Counted from the stretch's first letter, positions 35,706 to 50,700 are shown. The stretch: DNA of 64,000 bases from Scortum barcoo (GCA_023238725.1 CM041551.1:7615759-7679758); one strand, 5' to 3'. Notes: generated by a model from the sequence alone, not told the origin. Made by a program: numbers and translations.

Positions 35706-38700
35706 ATGGCGTACCACAGTCCGTACAAAGCCCCGCCGCATATCAACGCCCCCCCGGACCAAGGCTTTCTGTGGAGTATCTTCCAGAGGTGAGTAGCTGA
35801 AGGGGGTGCTCGTTTCGCTGCTGTCCGCCTGCCTCTCACTCCGCTCCGCAGTGAAAACTGCTGAGAGCGGGGCTGGGGAGGCTTCAGAGAGGTGGGGGGG
35901 TGACACTGACTGTTTCACTGGCGGCTCGTGTCTCCGTCTTTACTCTCCTCTTAACTGTTGTTGGCGGTTAAATGAGAGATTAGTCAGGTCGCCTCTTCAG
36001 GTTTCAAGAGGAGCTTCCTGGAAACACTACAGCACAGTACACACACACACACACAGCTATTACACGTCACATTACAAAACATGAGGTTACTACACCGTTA
36101 GCAGTGTCACAGAGCTCTATTGTTATTATCATTAGTGTTATTATTGTTATTATAGACAGCCGGCTCAGTCAGTGACAGCCTCCTGCAGCAGAGAGACTTT
36201 ACAAACTGGGGTTCAAGGACCTCCAGGAGTCCTTGAAGGCTTTTGTTCTGCTGGCTTCTCCCACCATAAAAAAAGGGAGAGACAGCACAGTGTGGGGCAT
36301 TTCATTTAAAACAGGTACATGTGAGAGACTATTCATGAATGGCTCTCTCCATCGCCCCTACCCGCAGCATCAAGTCAGCAGTGTAAAAAACAAATCCCCC
36401 CAAGACAGGGTTTCCTAAAAGAAATTTGATAGCTGAGTGAGTCCATATGACGCAGTGTGTACCTATTTATGGGAGGCTGACATGAACGTGTTAAATCTCT
36501 GTCTGACACTGAATAACCACAAACTGTATTATTTTCTCCCTGAGCTCATGTTACAGTTATCAGAGCAGCTGATAGTCATCAATTTCTCCATAGCCAAGAG
36601 TCAAAAGTGTGTCAGCAGCTAAGGTCACAGTAGTAGGCAGGACAGGATATAGTTGGTATGCTTTTGCCCCTGGTAGTAGTAAGCTATAGAGTTATGTAAT
36701 ACTGCAGAGAATTTTTTTCCCGCTGCTTTGCTTTCTTACAACATTGAGATGCTGCACGCAGTACAAGAAGGCTTAAAACACACATAACGAATTATTTATG
36801 TGATGTGTGGGCAAAGCAAAGCAAAAAAAAAAAAAATCCTCAGTGCACATTTATCTCTCACACGCATTCCTAATCACAGTCACGCAAACGGCACCTCACA
36901 CAGAGTCGTCATCACTTTGGGGGCATGCAAATGCATATGCCCCTAGTGAGGGCGCAGTCATGTCTCACATTGTGCTGGCTCATCTACTGCCTCTTGGTGA
37001 GTATCTGGCAGAGCGAGCAGCGCTGGAATTCCCTCAGTCATGTGATCAGAGTCAGTGGAGCAAGGTTGACGCGTGGTAGGCCTCTCGGTCTCTTGTGACT
37101 TACACGCCGTGAATCACCGTGCCACCATTGCACTGTCTTTGGTAATCCATTCAGCTTAAGTCACACATTGGAGCTCTTTATCCTGTCTAATCATGGGGGG
37201 GGGGGGGTGAAGACACTTACTCTCAAGGTGTCGTTTCACACTGAGCAGTGAAAGCACCCTGCACTCCTGCCCTGTCTGAGTTTTGACATATTCAATTCCA
37301 TGACTTTACCCCCGACTGAGTCACGAGGATGTGAATCGTTTTCCTGCTCCGATGTTGACATGACAAAAATGTATGCACCCAGCCCTCTAAGAGTGAAACA
37401 CAACGTCAGGCTTTGGGTTGGATTTAGATCAACAATGCAGATTTTGTTGCCATGTCAGTACAACAACATTTTCAGGGGCTCTCTAATTGGGAACGAATTA
37501 GAACTTGTAGGAAGGAGATTTGGGTCATCCAGAATAAATGAAGAGGAGTGAGAGCTGATTGTTTTTTACACACAGTCACAGTTGATATGATCAGTGAAAT
37601 ATGTTGACTGTAAGTGAACGCAGACCCATGATTGGATTCGCAGCTTAAAAGAGAGATCTGAACACTTAAAAACACAAAAGCTAATAATGGAAACTGACTG
37701 TTGGACATTTCCTTGGAAGGTTTTTTTTGTGAATGCAGTTTCTCACAGGGAGCCACGGTGACGTCGGCTTACTTTTGGACCGTTTATGTGGAAAGTAGGG
37801 CGGCTTTTGTTCCGCAAGCCATATTCCAACCTGACTGCTTAATAGGAAAGAGTGAAACATGGGAAAATCTGAGCAGAATGAGCGAGTCAGCCGTGGCGTT
37901 TTGTGTCGTCCTGCTGTTGTATGTACACGCATTAAGACAAATGCCAGATGCTTAACTGCCTGTGCTGCAGGCGGGAGGGAGCTCTAATGATGTTTTTTTC
38001 ACTTCTTTCACAAAAAAGAGAAAGAGAAAAAGCTGAGGTAACTTCACCTGAGGCTGGGTGAGTGAGTTAGTGAGAAGAAGACGGCAGGGGAGGAGGTGGG
38101 GGATCCTGCTTCAGACACACGATTCATTGAGTTAATCTATCAGCGTTTGGTAAAGGCTGCCGCTCCTCACCTTCACTGTGACAAAGCTCTCCTTTATGGA
38201 GGCGTGTTGAGAGCTGATGTTCTCCCCAAGGAGTCTAGGCAGGGCTCCGTGTGTTTGTTTTTCTCTGTTTATGTTGGGTGGGTTTGGGGGGGGGGTATAC
38301 CTGATCACCAGGTCGATTTGTTGATATGACCGCACATAAAGCGTCCCGGCTGGGAGCGGAAACCCAGCCAACAAAGTCAGCACTGGCCGGTCCTGTGTGC
38401 GTGTGAGTATGTGTGTGTGTTTTTTCTTGGGAGGGGGTTTCCCCGTCCCCTCCCCTTTCTCTTCTGCTGTGTTTGAATACCAGCAGAGAGTGTGCTCTTT
38501 GTCGACAGGTCGGGCCAGGCAGGTTGCTAAGGAACAACTGAGTCACTGGATGTTTGACTAAGCAACATTTCCAAACTGTGAAATGTGTCACAATCCAGCC
38601 TGTTGATGTTTTTATGTTGCTGCATCTCACAGAGAGACTCCTGCCTGAGTTAGAGCCCTTGTATTTAAGGAGAGGGTTTTAAGATTAAAAGAATTCCCTT

Positions 38701-41700
38701 GTAGCTTTTCAGATATTTCCGTCATGCCACGCCTTCTTGTTCATGAACCTAAAAGCAGCTGGATGTTGGTCAGGAGATGATGACATGTCTTGAAAGTATT
38801 CCATAGCTCTGCACTGACTCAAGACACAAGAAGAAAAGCTTAACTCCTAGAGGTTATATAAAGAGGTTAAAGAGGTTATATAAAGCTCCTAAAAACATGT
38901 CACCACATTGATTCACACAATGTAGAGCTGAGACATGGACACAGTGAGTCATTCTGCATTCTTCCATAATAACCTGACAGCCTTTTCATATCTTCTCACC
39001 TTTGGACAGACATCTGTGGCTTTCATTTCCTTTCTTTGATGTCTGCCCCGAGACAGCTTATTCCCAGAGCAGACATGCAGTTTTTCAGCTCCACTTTTAA
39101 ACACTGACACAGAATTAAACATAAACTCTTCACTTAAAGAAGTGCAACCAATTACATTATCACATCAATAACCCCAGGAGGACTTCAGCTATTTACATCA
39201 TTAGGAGAACCCATTAACCATTTAATTAATTTACAGAGCACTAATGCCGAACAGGCTCTGGTTCTTGCCTCTCCAATTTAGTTTCTCTGTGTAATATCAT
39301 TGTAAACTGTTAGTCTAACAGAAAATGTCTATGAAGACATCATGTTGGACTCAACATGCAATGATTCTTATGTTTTTTTTCTTACCATTTTCTGATATGT
39401 CATAGTTTAATCAGTTAATCAAACAAAAAAGAAGAATGACAGACAAATTAATCATGAAAATAATCTTTAGTTGCAGCCCTGTTATTAATTAAACTGCCAG
39501 ATATTTTCTCTATTGATCAATGAATCATTTGGTCCATAAAATGTCACACAAATGTGAAAAATCATGATTTCCCAAAGCCCGAATTGACATGAGAATCTGA
39601 GAATGTTTGCTTAAACAAAGATACAGATATTTATAGATTTAAGATAGATAGTCTTGATTAATCAGCTAATTGTTGCAGAACTAAACTGCAGGCCCTGGAG
39701 AAAGCGAAGGATGGTATAAAGATTAAAGTTGATCTCATCATCAGGCGTAACACCAGTGGATTACTGCCCGTAATGCATGATGTAATTGTTGTGTAATGAC
39801 AATAAAATTCTTGAATCTTGAATCTTGAATTGTGTCGACCTTTGGGAGACCTGTCGATTTTTTTTAGGCTTTTTGTTTTTTTATGATAGTGATGCTAGAG
39901 ATGCAAGACAGAAATCAAAATGGGGATGTTGTGATTGTGCGGTCTAAACTTATATCACATCTAAAGCCGAGGCTGTTTTTACTTTTGGTTTCACTTATCA
40001 CTTAAAAATATTTCGCATTCTCTGAGATTCTAGCAAGCCGACACTACGCTGGTAACACTGCAAGTTACTGCTGCGGTTGCCAAGATTCAGTTTCACTTTG
40101 CTGTCTCAGGATCAGCACACACACACATACATTCCCATACACACACATGCGTTTACAGAACCTGTTCGGCCAGTCTCAGGGGAGCTGCAAGCGTACAAGC
40201 TGCCTTGTGTGTCCTGATCACAGAACTCCATTCATTCTCAGCAGACTGGTGAAATACTAACACACACCCAAGAGGATAAAGTTTCAGCTGGCGAGTGCCG
40301 ATGCCCGCGTCCATTGTGTGTTGGAGTGTGTGGGTGTGTGAAGTGGGTAATGCAGGCACTATCTAATCTGTGTTTTCCTCCCCAGGGTTGACAAGGACCG
40401 GAGTGGAGTGATATCAGACTCAGAGCTTCAGCAGGCCTTATCAAATGGTATGTATCAGTCTGCTCTGCCACTCCCTTTTCTCATCTCTTTCTCCTTACAT
40501 CTCCTTATTTCTGACCATTCCCATCTCTCTCTCCCCTCCCTCTCTCTCTTTCATCCTCCTTTCTTCTGTCTTTTCTTTCCGCTGCACATTTTTATTACTC
40601 CCTTTCTGCCTCTCTTTTCTTCTTATCCCTGCGTCTCCCCCCATTTGGCCGCCACACACCATTGCTCTCTGCCACCCTAAGCAGCAAATGGATTGCGATT
40701 TTATTTTTATCCCGGAGTGGCAGGTGAGGTGAATAAAAATGAAGAAATGAGTTTTATTTTTGTCCTGGGACAAAAGAGAGGTGGGTGAAAAGTTTATCAG
40801 TGTAGCTTCAAAGAGACAACACTTCAGTGCGTCTCAGTGTCACTGCGATGACAGCCCCTCTCAACGCTGTAACAGCCATCAGGTTGAAATTGCGAGACTT
40901 TGTTGAGAATGCGCTGGTATCACAGACCTACCTATGGAAGTTCCTGTCACAACAGGAAGTGTAAGGTGGGCAAGATCAGGAAGTGTTCCCTTTGTATATG
41001 ATGACATTGTAGAGCCAGATGTAGTGAAGAAGAACAATACCTGCATGCTGAGGTAGATGCAGTAAAGAAAAGCTCAGATTTTAGCTGATACTGATCCATT
41101 TAGAATATCCTTTGATCCTCCAATACCTTGGGACGTCTTTACTTTAGACCAGTGTGTGAAGTAAAGGATCCGTTATTTATAATGGCAAAGAATTGAAAGT
41201 AATCTGTCCCCATTGTCAGTTTAATCTGCATTTATAGTGTGCAAGAATGGACACCTTGACAGGTGTAGCAACAGCAAATATTTAGTCATTTTAGGAAAAA
41301 TCACCCAGCAAAAAGTGTTTTTTTTTAACTGTACTGCAGGGTGAGAGCTGATCTGGGAAAGACTGAAGACAGAGAGAAAATAACTCAGAAATCAGCTTTA
41401 AAAGGATCCTTGGAGAACATGAGAATTACAGCTGCCAGTGATGGGAGTGTAATAGCTCTTTGGTCCTGTGTAGCTCAGGAGGAGGAGGACTCGAACAGGA
41501 TTAAGGGTTCAGTTCCCATTGGGGACCTTCTAAATAAAAAAAAGAAAAAACAAAGGAGAAAAAAAGTGCACTTCTGCGAGGCAGTTTGGGTGCAGCGTTG
41601 AATATATTATACGGGTCATCTTCTCTGATCAAATCCTGACAAGTAAAAAGAGTCTTACACTTGCTTAGGCTGAAATATCTGCTTTCATGCCCCCACACTT

Positions 41701-44700
41701 ACACACACACACACACACACACACTCATTAAAATATAATGTGTTGCCCATCAAGTTGGCTTGAATTGCTTAGGCAGCTTTTCAGGGACTACTCTTCTCAG
41801 AAACCTCTTTCTCTTTTTTCTGGGCACTTCAGAGAAGTGTTGCAGCCAGCAGCAGAGCAGCAGCAGTGAAAGAAGCTGTTATCGGGCTGCGCAGTGACTC
41901 TGGCTCAGCATACTGATTAGTTAGCGTGCCAGTGTGTTTGTGCACTCATGCATGAACACATGTGTTTATCTACAGTATGTGTGAGTGCTGTCCATTTTGT
42001 CTGTATTTATTCTCAAGGGTCAGTAAGTAGCCTTTTTGTTTTTACAGACTTGCCACGTATGGGTGTGTGTTTTTTTTATTTTTTATTGTTGACTGTGTGT
42101 CTGTGTGTGTGTGCGTGTATGTGCACCTTGCTGTATGTGTGTGTATGTAGTGAACAGCAGGTTTCTCCCTGTTCAGTCTTCGCCAGCTCATTAGGCTCGC
42201 TGCGATGTGAAACAGAGCCAGTGACGCTGAACACACGCTGCACCGCATCCTGTCCTGCAGTTCGCTCACTTGTGCCATCAACCCCGCCACTGTCTGTCTG
42301 TCTGTCGTGGCTCTGCAAATCCTGCTCTTCTATCTCTATCACTTTCACCACACCATTACCCAAGCCTTGTCCGCCATGCCACTGCTGTTCCTCTTGACCT
42401 CTTCCCTTTTCATCTACTACTTCTTTTTTCCCCCCTCTATTCCTTGCTTCTCCCCACCCCTCCTCCTCCTCTTCCCTCAGGGCAGAAGAGTGCAGAGAGT
42501 ATCAAGGCCTTGGAGGCTGGGGAGCGAGGCAGGGGTTGTCGGGTCTTCGCCGTTGCTGTTTACACTCCTCCATCCTCTGCTGTTTTTGCACTCTCCTCCT
42601 CTTCTTCTTATCTCTCCTTTCACTGCTCTGCCTTCAATACTTGCCTTTTTTGCATTTTTTCATCATCGTCGTCTGTCAGCCTCCCTTTCCATGTTTCTGT
42701 CCCACTTGTCCGTTTTAACAGGTCCTCTAATCTTTTGCTGAGTGTTTAAATCTGCCAGCAGTGAGGCATTTTTTTCAATTGTTTCTAATCCGGTTTCTCT
42801 TTCATCAAGCGTTTTGATGCTTGTGAGGCGCCATGCTCTCTGTGGAGATAATGCATTACAAACCACATTATAAGCGTGACATTGTCTCTTCCCTGTGGCA
42901 CACAATTCTTTTCCTTGTGTTAATTACAAACTAACAGAATTACATTAATACATGAGACTTGGATGGTTTTTCAAGATAGGCTTGTTTTGCAGCATCTCTC
43001 TCTCTCCTCTCCTCTCCTCTCTCTCTCCTCTCCTCTCCTCTCTCTCTCTCTCCTCTCCTATTTCATTTCCCTACATTCCTCAGGAGGACATGGCACCAGC
43101 TCAGTGCTTGCTGCGTCCTCTGTCTGTGTGTCCTTTCTCGCTCTAACATCCCCTCTTTGTCTCTCGCCCTCGCTCTCTTACTTAGTCCGACTTTTTCCTG
43201 CTCCTTTTCCCTTCCCTCCTCTCTCCATCTCTCCATCAGTCCTGGGTGTGACAATATAGCATCCCCGATGAGACACTGATTGGCTTTGTGCCTCTTTTAA
43301 GTGTATGTGCATGTCTGTGTTGTGTGCGTGTGGATGCATGTTTGTGCACGCAAGTGCCTTGTAACTGCGCCATTTGCTATAAATACAAATTATTTTGGCT
43401 TCCCTTCGCTCAGCAGTAAGTAGACATCATACCAACTTGCCATCATGCTCACCCCACACACTCCCGCACACAGATTTACACTCCTCCTTGAGTTATTTAT
43501 TTAAGTGTGTAGGAGCAGTAATAGCCACTAAAATTACTGATACGATTGAGAGAGTACCGACTTTGCTGCGCAGATTGAAAAGTTGGCTGAATGGGAGGAC
43601 TTGAGGAGCTCGCTTAACAGCTCTCACCTTGACGCCTCTACATTTGAAGTGTTTTGTAAAATCCTTTTGTAAAACTGTTGGGTGTCTTTTTGTTACAGCT
43701 CAATGGTGGATCAGATGCTTCGTGCACTCACAGGCAGTGTTACGCCTTGTAACTCTCAGCTAACGGTCTGAGGTAGCAGTGTTTATGAGTGACCACATTC
43801 ATTGAGCCTGGCCTCCCGGTCCGTGTCTCACACATCATGACTATTGTCTGGCTTAAACCACAAAAACAAACACAAACTGAGAATGACTTGCTGACTGACC
43901 CTGTGGCTAGTGACTGTTTCTGATGTTTTATGACTCATGGGTGATGATTTGGCTGAGGCCTGGTGTTTTTATATAATTTAATAATGTATGCACATGCTTG
44001 ACAGTCTCAGCTGTCAAAAGTAAGAATGTCAGGACTGGAAATACACGGTTTCAGCAAATTAGAGAGAAAATTCAACGTACAATTATGATGATGATTAGGG
44101 TGATTTTAGGAATGATGGTAGTGATGATGTTTCTCCTTCGTGGTTTATGAGAAATATATTTTATTCATTCTTGTCCAGCCATTACCTTTTGGCAAACAGA
44201 GCTTAGCTTCTGTGTGCTTTGGTTCAAATCTGTGAAAATGCTGAAAATTTGGGGTTTGTGTGCAAAAGTTCATGTCCGTGTGAGTGCAAAGTGAGTGTAA
44301 AAAAAAGTGTGTGCTTGTGTGAGTGTGTGCGTGAGTGTGTGCGTGTGTGTGCGTGAGTGTGTGTGTGTGTGTGTGTGTGCTTGCATATGCATAGTGTGTG
44401 TGTGGACAAGTGTCTCACTGAGCTCCAGCACAGCCGTTCTATGTATGTATACATGCTGCGGTCACCTCACTCTGTTTTTCCACCAGCCTGCCTCTCTCCT
44501 CACCTCCTATACACATACTCTCTCTCTCTCACTCTCACTCAATCTCTCTCTCCCTCTCTCTCTCTTCCCCCAACCTCACTGCTGACAGTTGGGCTCACCA
44601 GTGAGAGAGCCCAGTGTGCGGACGGGACAGAGGGTGTATTGTACCGGTCTGCCATCCATCATACGCACACTGAGACGCACACTTTATAAACATCTCAACC

Positions 44701-47700
44701 ATACTGGCCACCTCACACTGGGCAGCCGCAGTCTGTCTGGCACACATTGGTGACCTCACAGCTAGCTACTGGTGTGAAAAGTGTGAGAGAGTGTGTGTGT
44801 TAGAGGAATCAGTGCGGCTGGAAAGGTCACAGCTTGTTCTTCCTGTCTCTGCCTTTGGTAATTTTTCTGATGGCTCTAATGCGAGAGTAACATTTATAAA
44901 TGCAGACATTACAAGAAGATTTCTGATGCGTTTGTCTTACTAGTTGCTCAACTTGCAGATTTGACTTGAAATTTAACATTTTGAGACACACAGCTGAGAT
45001 GGAAGAAAGTGTTCCCATGGTGATTTATGTGGGAAACAAGTTTAATGCTCTTAAAGACAACAGCTATATCTTTTACTGCTTCGTGTTTAGATGGTCAGAA
45101 GCATAGATAAATCAGCCAGGTCTGTATACTGGCTGATCTTAGGTCACTGCAGAGAGTAGACAAATATCAGAGATTTTTGGAGTAATTTGTAAATTCAATT
45201 ATCTCCATTACGTAGTTCTTCCATCTGTTCTTCCAAGTTGATTTGTGCTCATATTTCATTAAAAAACCTATTTAAGGCACCCTTATAAAAAAAACAATTA
45301 TATTAATGTTATGTGTCTGTGTAAAAACAAGATGACATCAGCATGCTAACATACTGATGTTAAGCAGGAATAATGTTGTTCATCAGTTTACTTAGCACCA
45401 AACACAAAGTACAGCTGAGGCTGATGGGAAGTTTTGGAAGTATTTGGTGACAAACCAAACTATTAGACAAATAAAACATTCGTCCTGTTTATGGATGGTA
45501 GTGGATAATAAGTTGGGAAGACGATAGTGTGTTCCAAATCTGGGGCCAGTCCATCCAATACAGTCACTGTCAAGACTTTTGACTAAAAACCAAACACGTG
45601 AACCTCATGGTGACGCTGGAGGAAAAGTCATCATAATCAGTAGAACTGATCCTCTGAAAATACGAATGGCTGTTGTCATCTCTAGCGCAACACTGTTAGT
45701 GTGGCTAAAACTGACATGTCGTTGGCAGAAAACACGACAGGTGAGAGATAGCAGATATCTGTTATGGCTTCTGTTGCGAGGGGTGGGTCTGGCAGGGTTT
45801 ATGCCAATAAATGTGCATTTACAGACCTGACTGTAAGTACATCATGATGTGATTAGAGAAATCATGTAACATTCACAGTGAAATACATGCTACAGCTTCT
45901 CTATAGCCTCTAAAATACTCTTATCACTCACTATGAAAAAACAACTTGTGGCAGGCGTGAGAGTTTTTTATCGGACTGCAGTGCACCAAAAAAACACAGC
46001 AGTTCCTGTGACTTGGGACTACAAATTGGTCTCGCATCAATGCTCTTATGATACTTTATGTTTGTTGCTTCAGATCAGCGCCCCAGTAGAAAGTGAACGA
46101 CTATAGATTCTGGCCCAAACCCCAGCTCAGAGTAAGAGCCTGAACAGCTCTACCCACAGTCCCAGACAGCCTCGCCCATCAATAAAACAAACTGAGGAAG
46201 AGGAAGGAAATGTTGAATGTCTTCTTTTTGTCTGAATGTCTTCCTCCCACAATCTCGAGGTCCTACACTCCCCTCTGTGTCCCCGTTTATAATTTATTTG
46301 GACACTTTTCTGGAGCCTTTTGAAAGGTAAAATTGAGGTGGAACAAAATCAGTACTAAAACAAAACTTCTAAGTTCTGTTTTGCTCGCAACCTTTTTATT
46401 GAAATGAGGTGCTCCGTTTCAAAGAGCTCCTATCTATAAGCTCCTGTGGCTCTTACGGCAAACCTGCTTACTGCTGGCAAAGCTAAACTGTGGAGTCGAA
46501 GTTAAAAGCAAGCAGCCAGGAACGGCACAGCGTGAAAAAAGTCTCCACATGACGAGGACGCCGGCAAGATGATAAAACTCTGCAGATGCTGTTTTAGGGT
46601 CCGCAGATAGAGTTGCAAGGAGGGATCTTAGGTCAGCAAAAGTAGGCGAGAGACTTCAGGTTACTGCAACAGAAAGCAAACCGCGAATGTTTTGTGCTCC
46701 CTCTCATCTCCTCCGGTCTTCTCTTTTGTTGCCTTTTTGCTCATATGGTTATCTCTCCTCTTGCATTTCTTTCTCTTTCTTCTTCTCTTTTTTTTAATGC
46801 ATCCTCTCATCTCGCCTCTTCTCTGCACCCTCCCACGTTCGCTCCTCTTTACTTCTTCAGTCCTGAACTGTCAGGGCTCTCTGTGATAAAGTGGGATGGT
46901 GAGTCAGCAAGGATTTAGATGCCCCGATACATCTCAGCGTCTGCAGAGTTGAAAGTGTGAAGAAGGCTGTTAAGTATAAACACCCTGCTGAACTAAAGCG
47001 CAATCACTCTCTTTCTGGCCATATAAGTGGCAGGTATATTCACATATGATAGAAGAGTTTGTGCTGTAGATGAAAAATAACTCTCTTGTGTGTATTTGGG
47101 TGGGGGGGAAAGGCCACAAAATGTCACAAATCTTAACTGCTTTCAAAGTAAAAAACTTTTTTGACTTACTTTTGTTTCTATTATAATAATTACGATCCAT
47201 TTATGTGTCATCCACTCCTTCCTTAATGGGATTTCTGCCATTTGGTGAATGCTTTTATCCTCCTCTCTTGTGACTGCATTACCAAGGGTGGGCGGCTCCC
47301 GTGGGAACTGAACATGACCCCTGCTCGTCATTTGTGTAACGCAGATCATTACCTGTTCACTGACAAAATGTCACGCAACACAAGAGGAGGAAGCTGAAAT
47401 ACCACAACAACGGCTGGAAGATGGAGACAATCTTATTTTCTGGATTATCAGAAAATATTTTAAATATTTTGACTTTAAATGCTGAATGACCACTTACTGT
47501 TCCTGCTCACTGACATTTAATCTGAGGTCGCCTGATGAGACTTTACGTCCTGATTCTAAATTGACAGAGCAAAAATGCTTACATAAATGATCCCTCACTT
47601 AATATCAACAATGGCGTTATTTATCTTGAGATTAAAGATTAACACTGCCCTCATCTGTTATTCCAAGATAATGACATGATTAATCAATAATTAATGAGTT

Positions 47701-50700
47701 GAGAAACTTGAGAAAACAAGATCCTTAATAAGATAGGTAGTGATACTGTTATGGTAAAAAAAATTAATATGATCACAGAAAAATATTTATTTTAATTTTT
47801 TTTTTTTTTAGCCCGAGAGGACTGTTTATTTTTTAGATAATGACAGATTAAAAATCTCAACATAACGGCCCTAAACAAATTTTAGCAACAACAGCTGCAC
47901 TCAGGTTCTGTGCTCGGCAATCTCACAAATCTGAAAACTCACTACACGAGTATTCATTCCTTCATAATTGTCCCCTGTGCAGCTAAATGATCTCTGTTAT
48001 GTTTTATCACAGCATCTTAATTGTCTTTAACTTCTATAAAAAATGTAATCTTATTAAAAGTGTTTTGAGTTTTGTTGTTTGTCTGATAGAAACTAAAATA
48101 GCCTGCTGGTCTCACTGGTATGTGTTTAACTGGTCTTCCTCTGTCTCACAGGCACATGGACCCCTTTCAACCCAGTGACGGTGCGCTCCATCATATGTAA
48201 GTAGCTGCTGACAGAGACATGCCCGGCTTACTTTCACAACACTGCCCGTTGTTCTCAAGACTCTTGTTTATTTGCCTCCTCTCCATGACGACCAGATAAG
48301 TTCATTGCGTTTCTGAGCAGTCCGGGGGCAGAAAAAAAACAAAAACAAAACGTATCTTTGGCTTCAGAAAGTGCTGCTCTAGTGGAAACCTGTGGCCATC
48401 AATAAAAGTAGGAGGAGCAGAGAGCATCTGGGGGAAATCGGAAAGTTTGTCTCAAACGGCAGCTGCTGATTGCCTCGGACCCCAAATACCGATCAGTTTA
48501 CGCTCGTAAGACAGCCGTAAATATGGAGCTCAGGTTAATAATGTAGTTGAGGACTCAGTTGGGAGATTTTTAACTCTACTACTGTTCGCAGAACTATACG
48601 TCAACACAAACAAAGCTAAACATGTTATTCTACTTCTCTCTTCCTTTGGAATCTGAGCGAACGTGGCTCATTTTTATTCAAACTCCCAGCACATTTGAGT
48701 CTGTTGCTTTCAGCTTAATATGTTAAAAATACCCCTCCTTGGGTCTCATGTGTACTTTGTTCCCTTTTTGTTTTGTGACTTGCAGAGTAAATCCCTATAA
48801 TTCCAGCGCCTTCCCTTCCCACTGTACCATGCTCAGTGAATCCATTGTTTAATAGTCCCCCAGCAAGAAGCACATCCTGTGATAACGCTCCCTTTGTTGG
48901 GAGGTAATTGGATTGAATTGCACGGGGGTGAGGAGTGGAGTATTGGCTTAGTCAAGTGTGAGACCCACAGTTTACACCCCTCTGTTCTCTGACAGCCCGT
49001 TAAAACTATATGTGCTATTACTTTTGCTTTTGTGCCATTGGATTTGTCTAAACTACGTGCTGAAGTCTGACACATCTTGAGTTGTGCGTACATGTGTGTG
49101 AGACAAGGAGTGTGTAACGTCTTTAACGATGCACCTTACCCCCGACCCCCTCCTGTGTCCTTTAGCCATGTTCGACAGGGAAAAAAATAAAGGCGGGGTG
49201 AACTTCAACGAGTTCGCCGGCGTGTGGAAGTACATCACAGACTGGCAGAACATCTTCAGGACCTACGACAGGGACAACTCCGGCTTCATCGATAAAAACG
49301 AGCTCAGGCAGGCGCTGACTGGATTTGGTGAGCAGCAAAGTATGGTTCTCTATTTCAGTTTGGTTTGTGGTGGAGGGTGCCATATCTGTCTGTAGGAACG
49401 TCCTTTCTCTGGCTCAAAAGGTCAGTTTTTGTCTTTTTAGCATGAGGTATAGGAATAGTTTGGAATTCTATCCTTTATTATTTTATTCACCATAGATAAA
49501 AAAGAGGACAAATCCAGAATCCAAAAAAAACAACATTACTGTTTTAACCCAAAAGAAGACATTTCCACAGAAATGTAACTTAGCAAATCCAAGTAACTAT
49601 AAAATGTTTGAAATAACTCATGTTTTTGCCCCAAACAAAGGATTTTGGATTAATCCTCTTTTAATTACAGAAACTGTCACTGCAGTTAAAAAAACAAAAA
49701 CAAAACAAATATGTCCAATAACAGTCTGTGTTTGACTTTGCATGATTTGTTTGTCTTTGTGTTTCTGTGTCGTGTGTTTGTAGAGTCTAAAAGCGTCTAC
49801 AGCAGAGCCCCAAAAGGCTTTTGTTTAAGTTCAGTAAATGGCACAAGAGCCTTCATCGATATGTTGTTGAAAGTGCTGCTGATGATATATAATTCAGCTT
49901 AAGCTGGGGTAATGGCTCAGTGAAAAGTATGTAACATACTGATGGTGGCAGGAAAAGAAAGTCGAATTTATATCTACCAGCAGTACACTTGTTAACGTCA
50001 TACTTGCTGTTGTGTGCAGGCTATCGACTATCAGATCAGTTCTACGGCACGCTGATAGAGAAGTTCGACCGCCAAAGGAAGGGACAGGTTGCCTTTGATG
50101 ACTTCATCCAGTGCTGCATTGTACTACAGGTAACACATCCGCACTGCACTCAAATAAACTGCATATGTAATAGGATTTATCTACTTTTTTTCTTCCCACA
50201 CATGCACATATACGAGTATAGGATGTCCTTTGGTTTAGCACTTGAATCACAACAAGGCTGCTCTTTTATTCATAAGATTCAAATGGGAGTTTGAATTATG
50301 CACATTGAAGAAAACACATTACAGTCCTCCCTTTTGAGATGATTAATCTCCTGTGGAAGATCCACTTGAGCGTGCATGCTCAGTAATTTCACACACATGC
50401 AATCTTAGCGGAAGCTGCCAAGTGTGACTGTGACCTTTCACAAGTACAGAAGCTGAAGCAGCTCCTCAGGTTAACCGGGGTAGTAATACAACAACATGAC
50501 CTTGTGCTGACATATCCGCATCTCCAAAAGTGTAGAGTAAAGAACTCAAGCGCTTATTCAAATTCAAAATTGATTTATTTAAAGCCCAAAATTGCAAAAC
50601 ATTGTTTGTCTCGGAGGGCTGTACAGTTGTGACATCCTCTGTCTTTAGGCCCTCGAACCGGGTCAGGAGAAAATTTAAAAAACCCTTTATTATTCTGTTC

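Noticed and set aside
35512..35796. A 94-codon + strand frame over the PDCD6 start
   Set aside because: It reads 5' UTR and the PDCD6 exon in the wrong frame; the true frame starts at 35706.
41465..41530. Functional tRNA gene
   Set aside because: The B box deviates from GGTTCGA and no proper cloverleaf can be drawn.
42270..42749. Long overlapping open frames rich in Leu, Ser and Pro
   Set aside because: They come from pyrimidine-rich low-complexity DNA within a PDCD6 intron.
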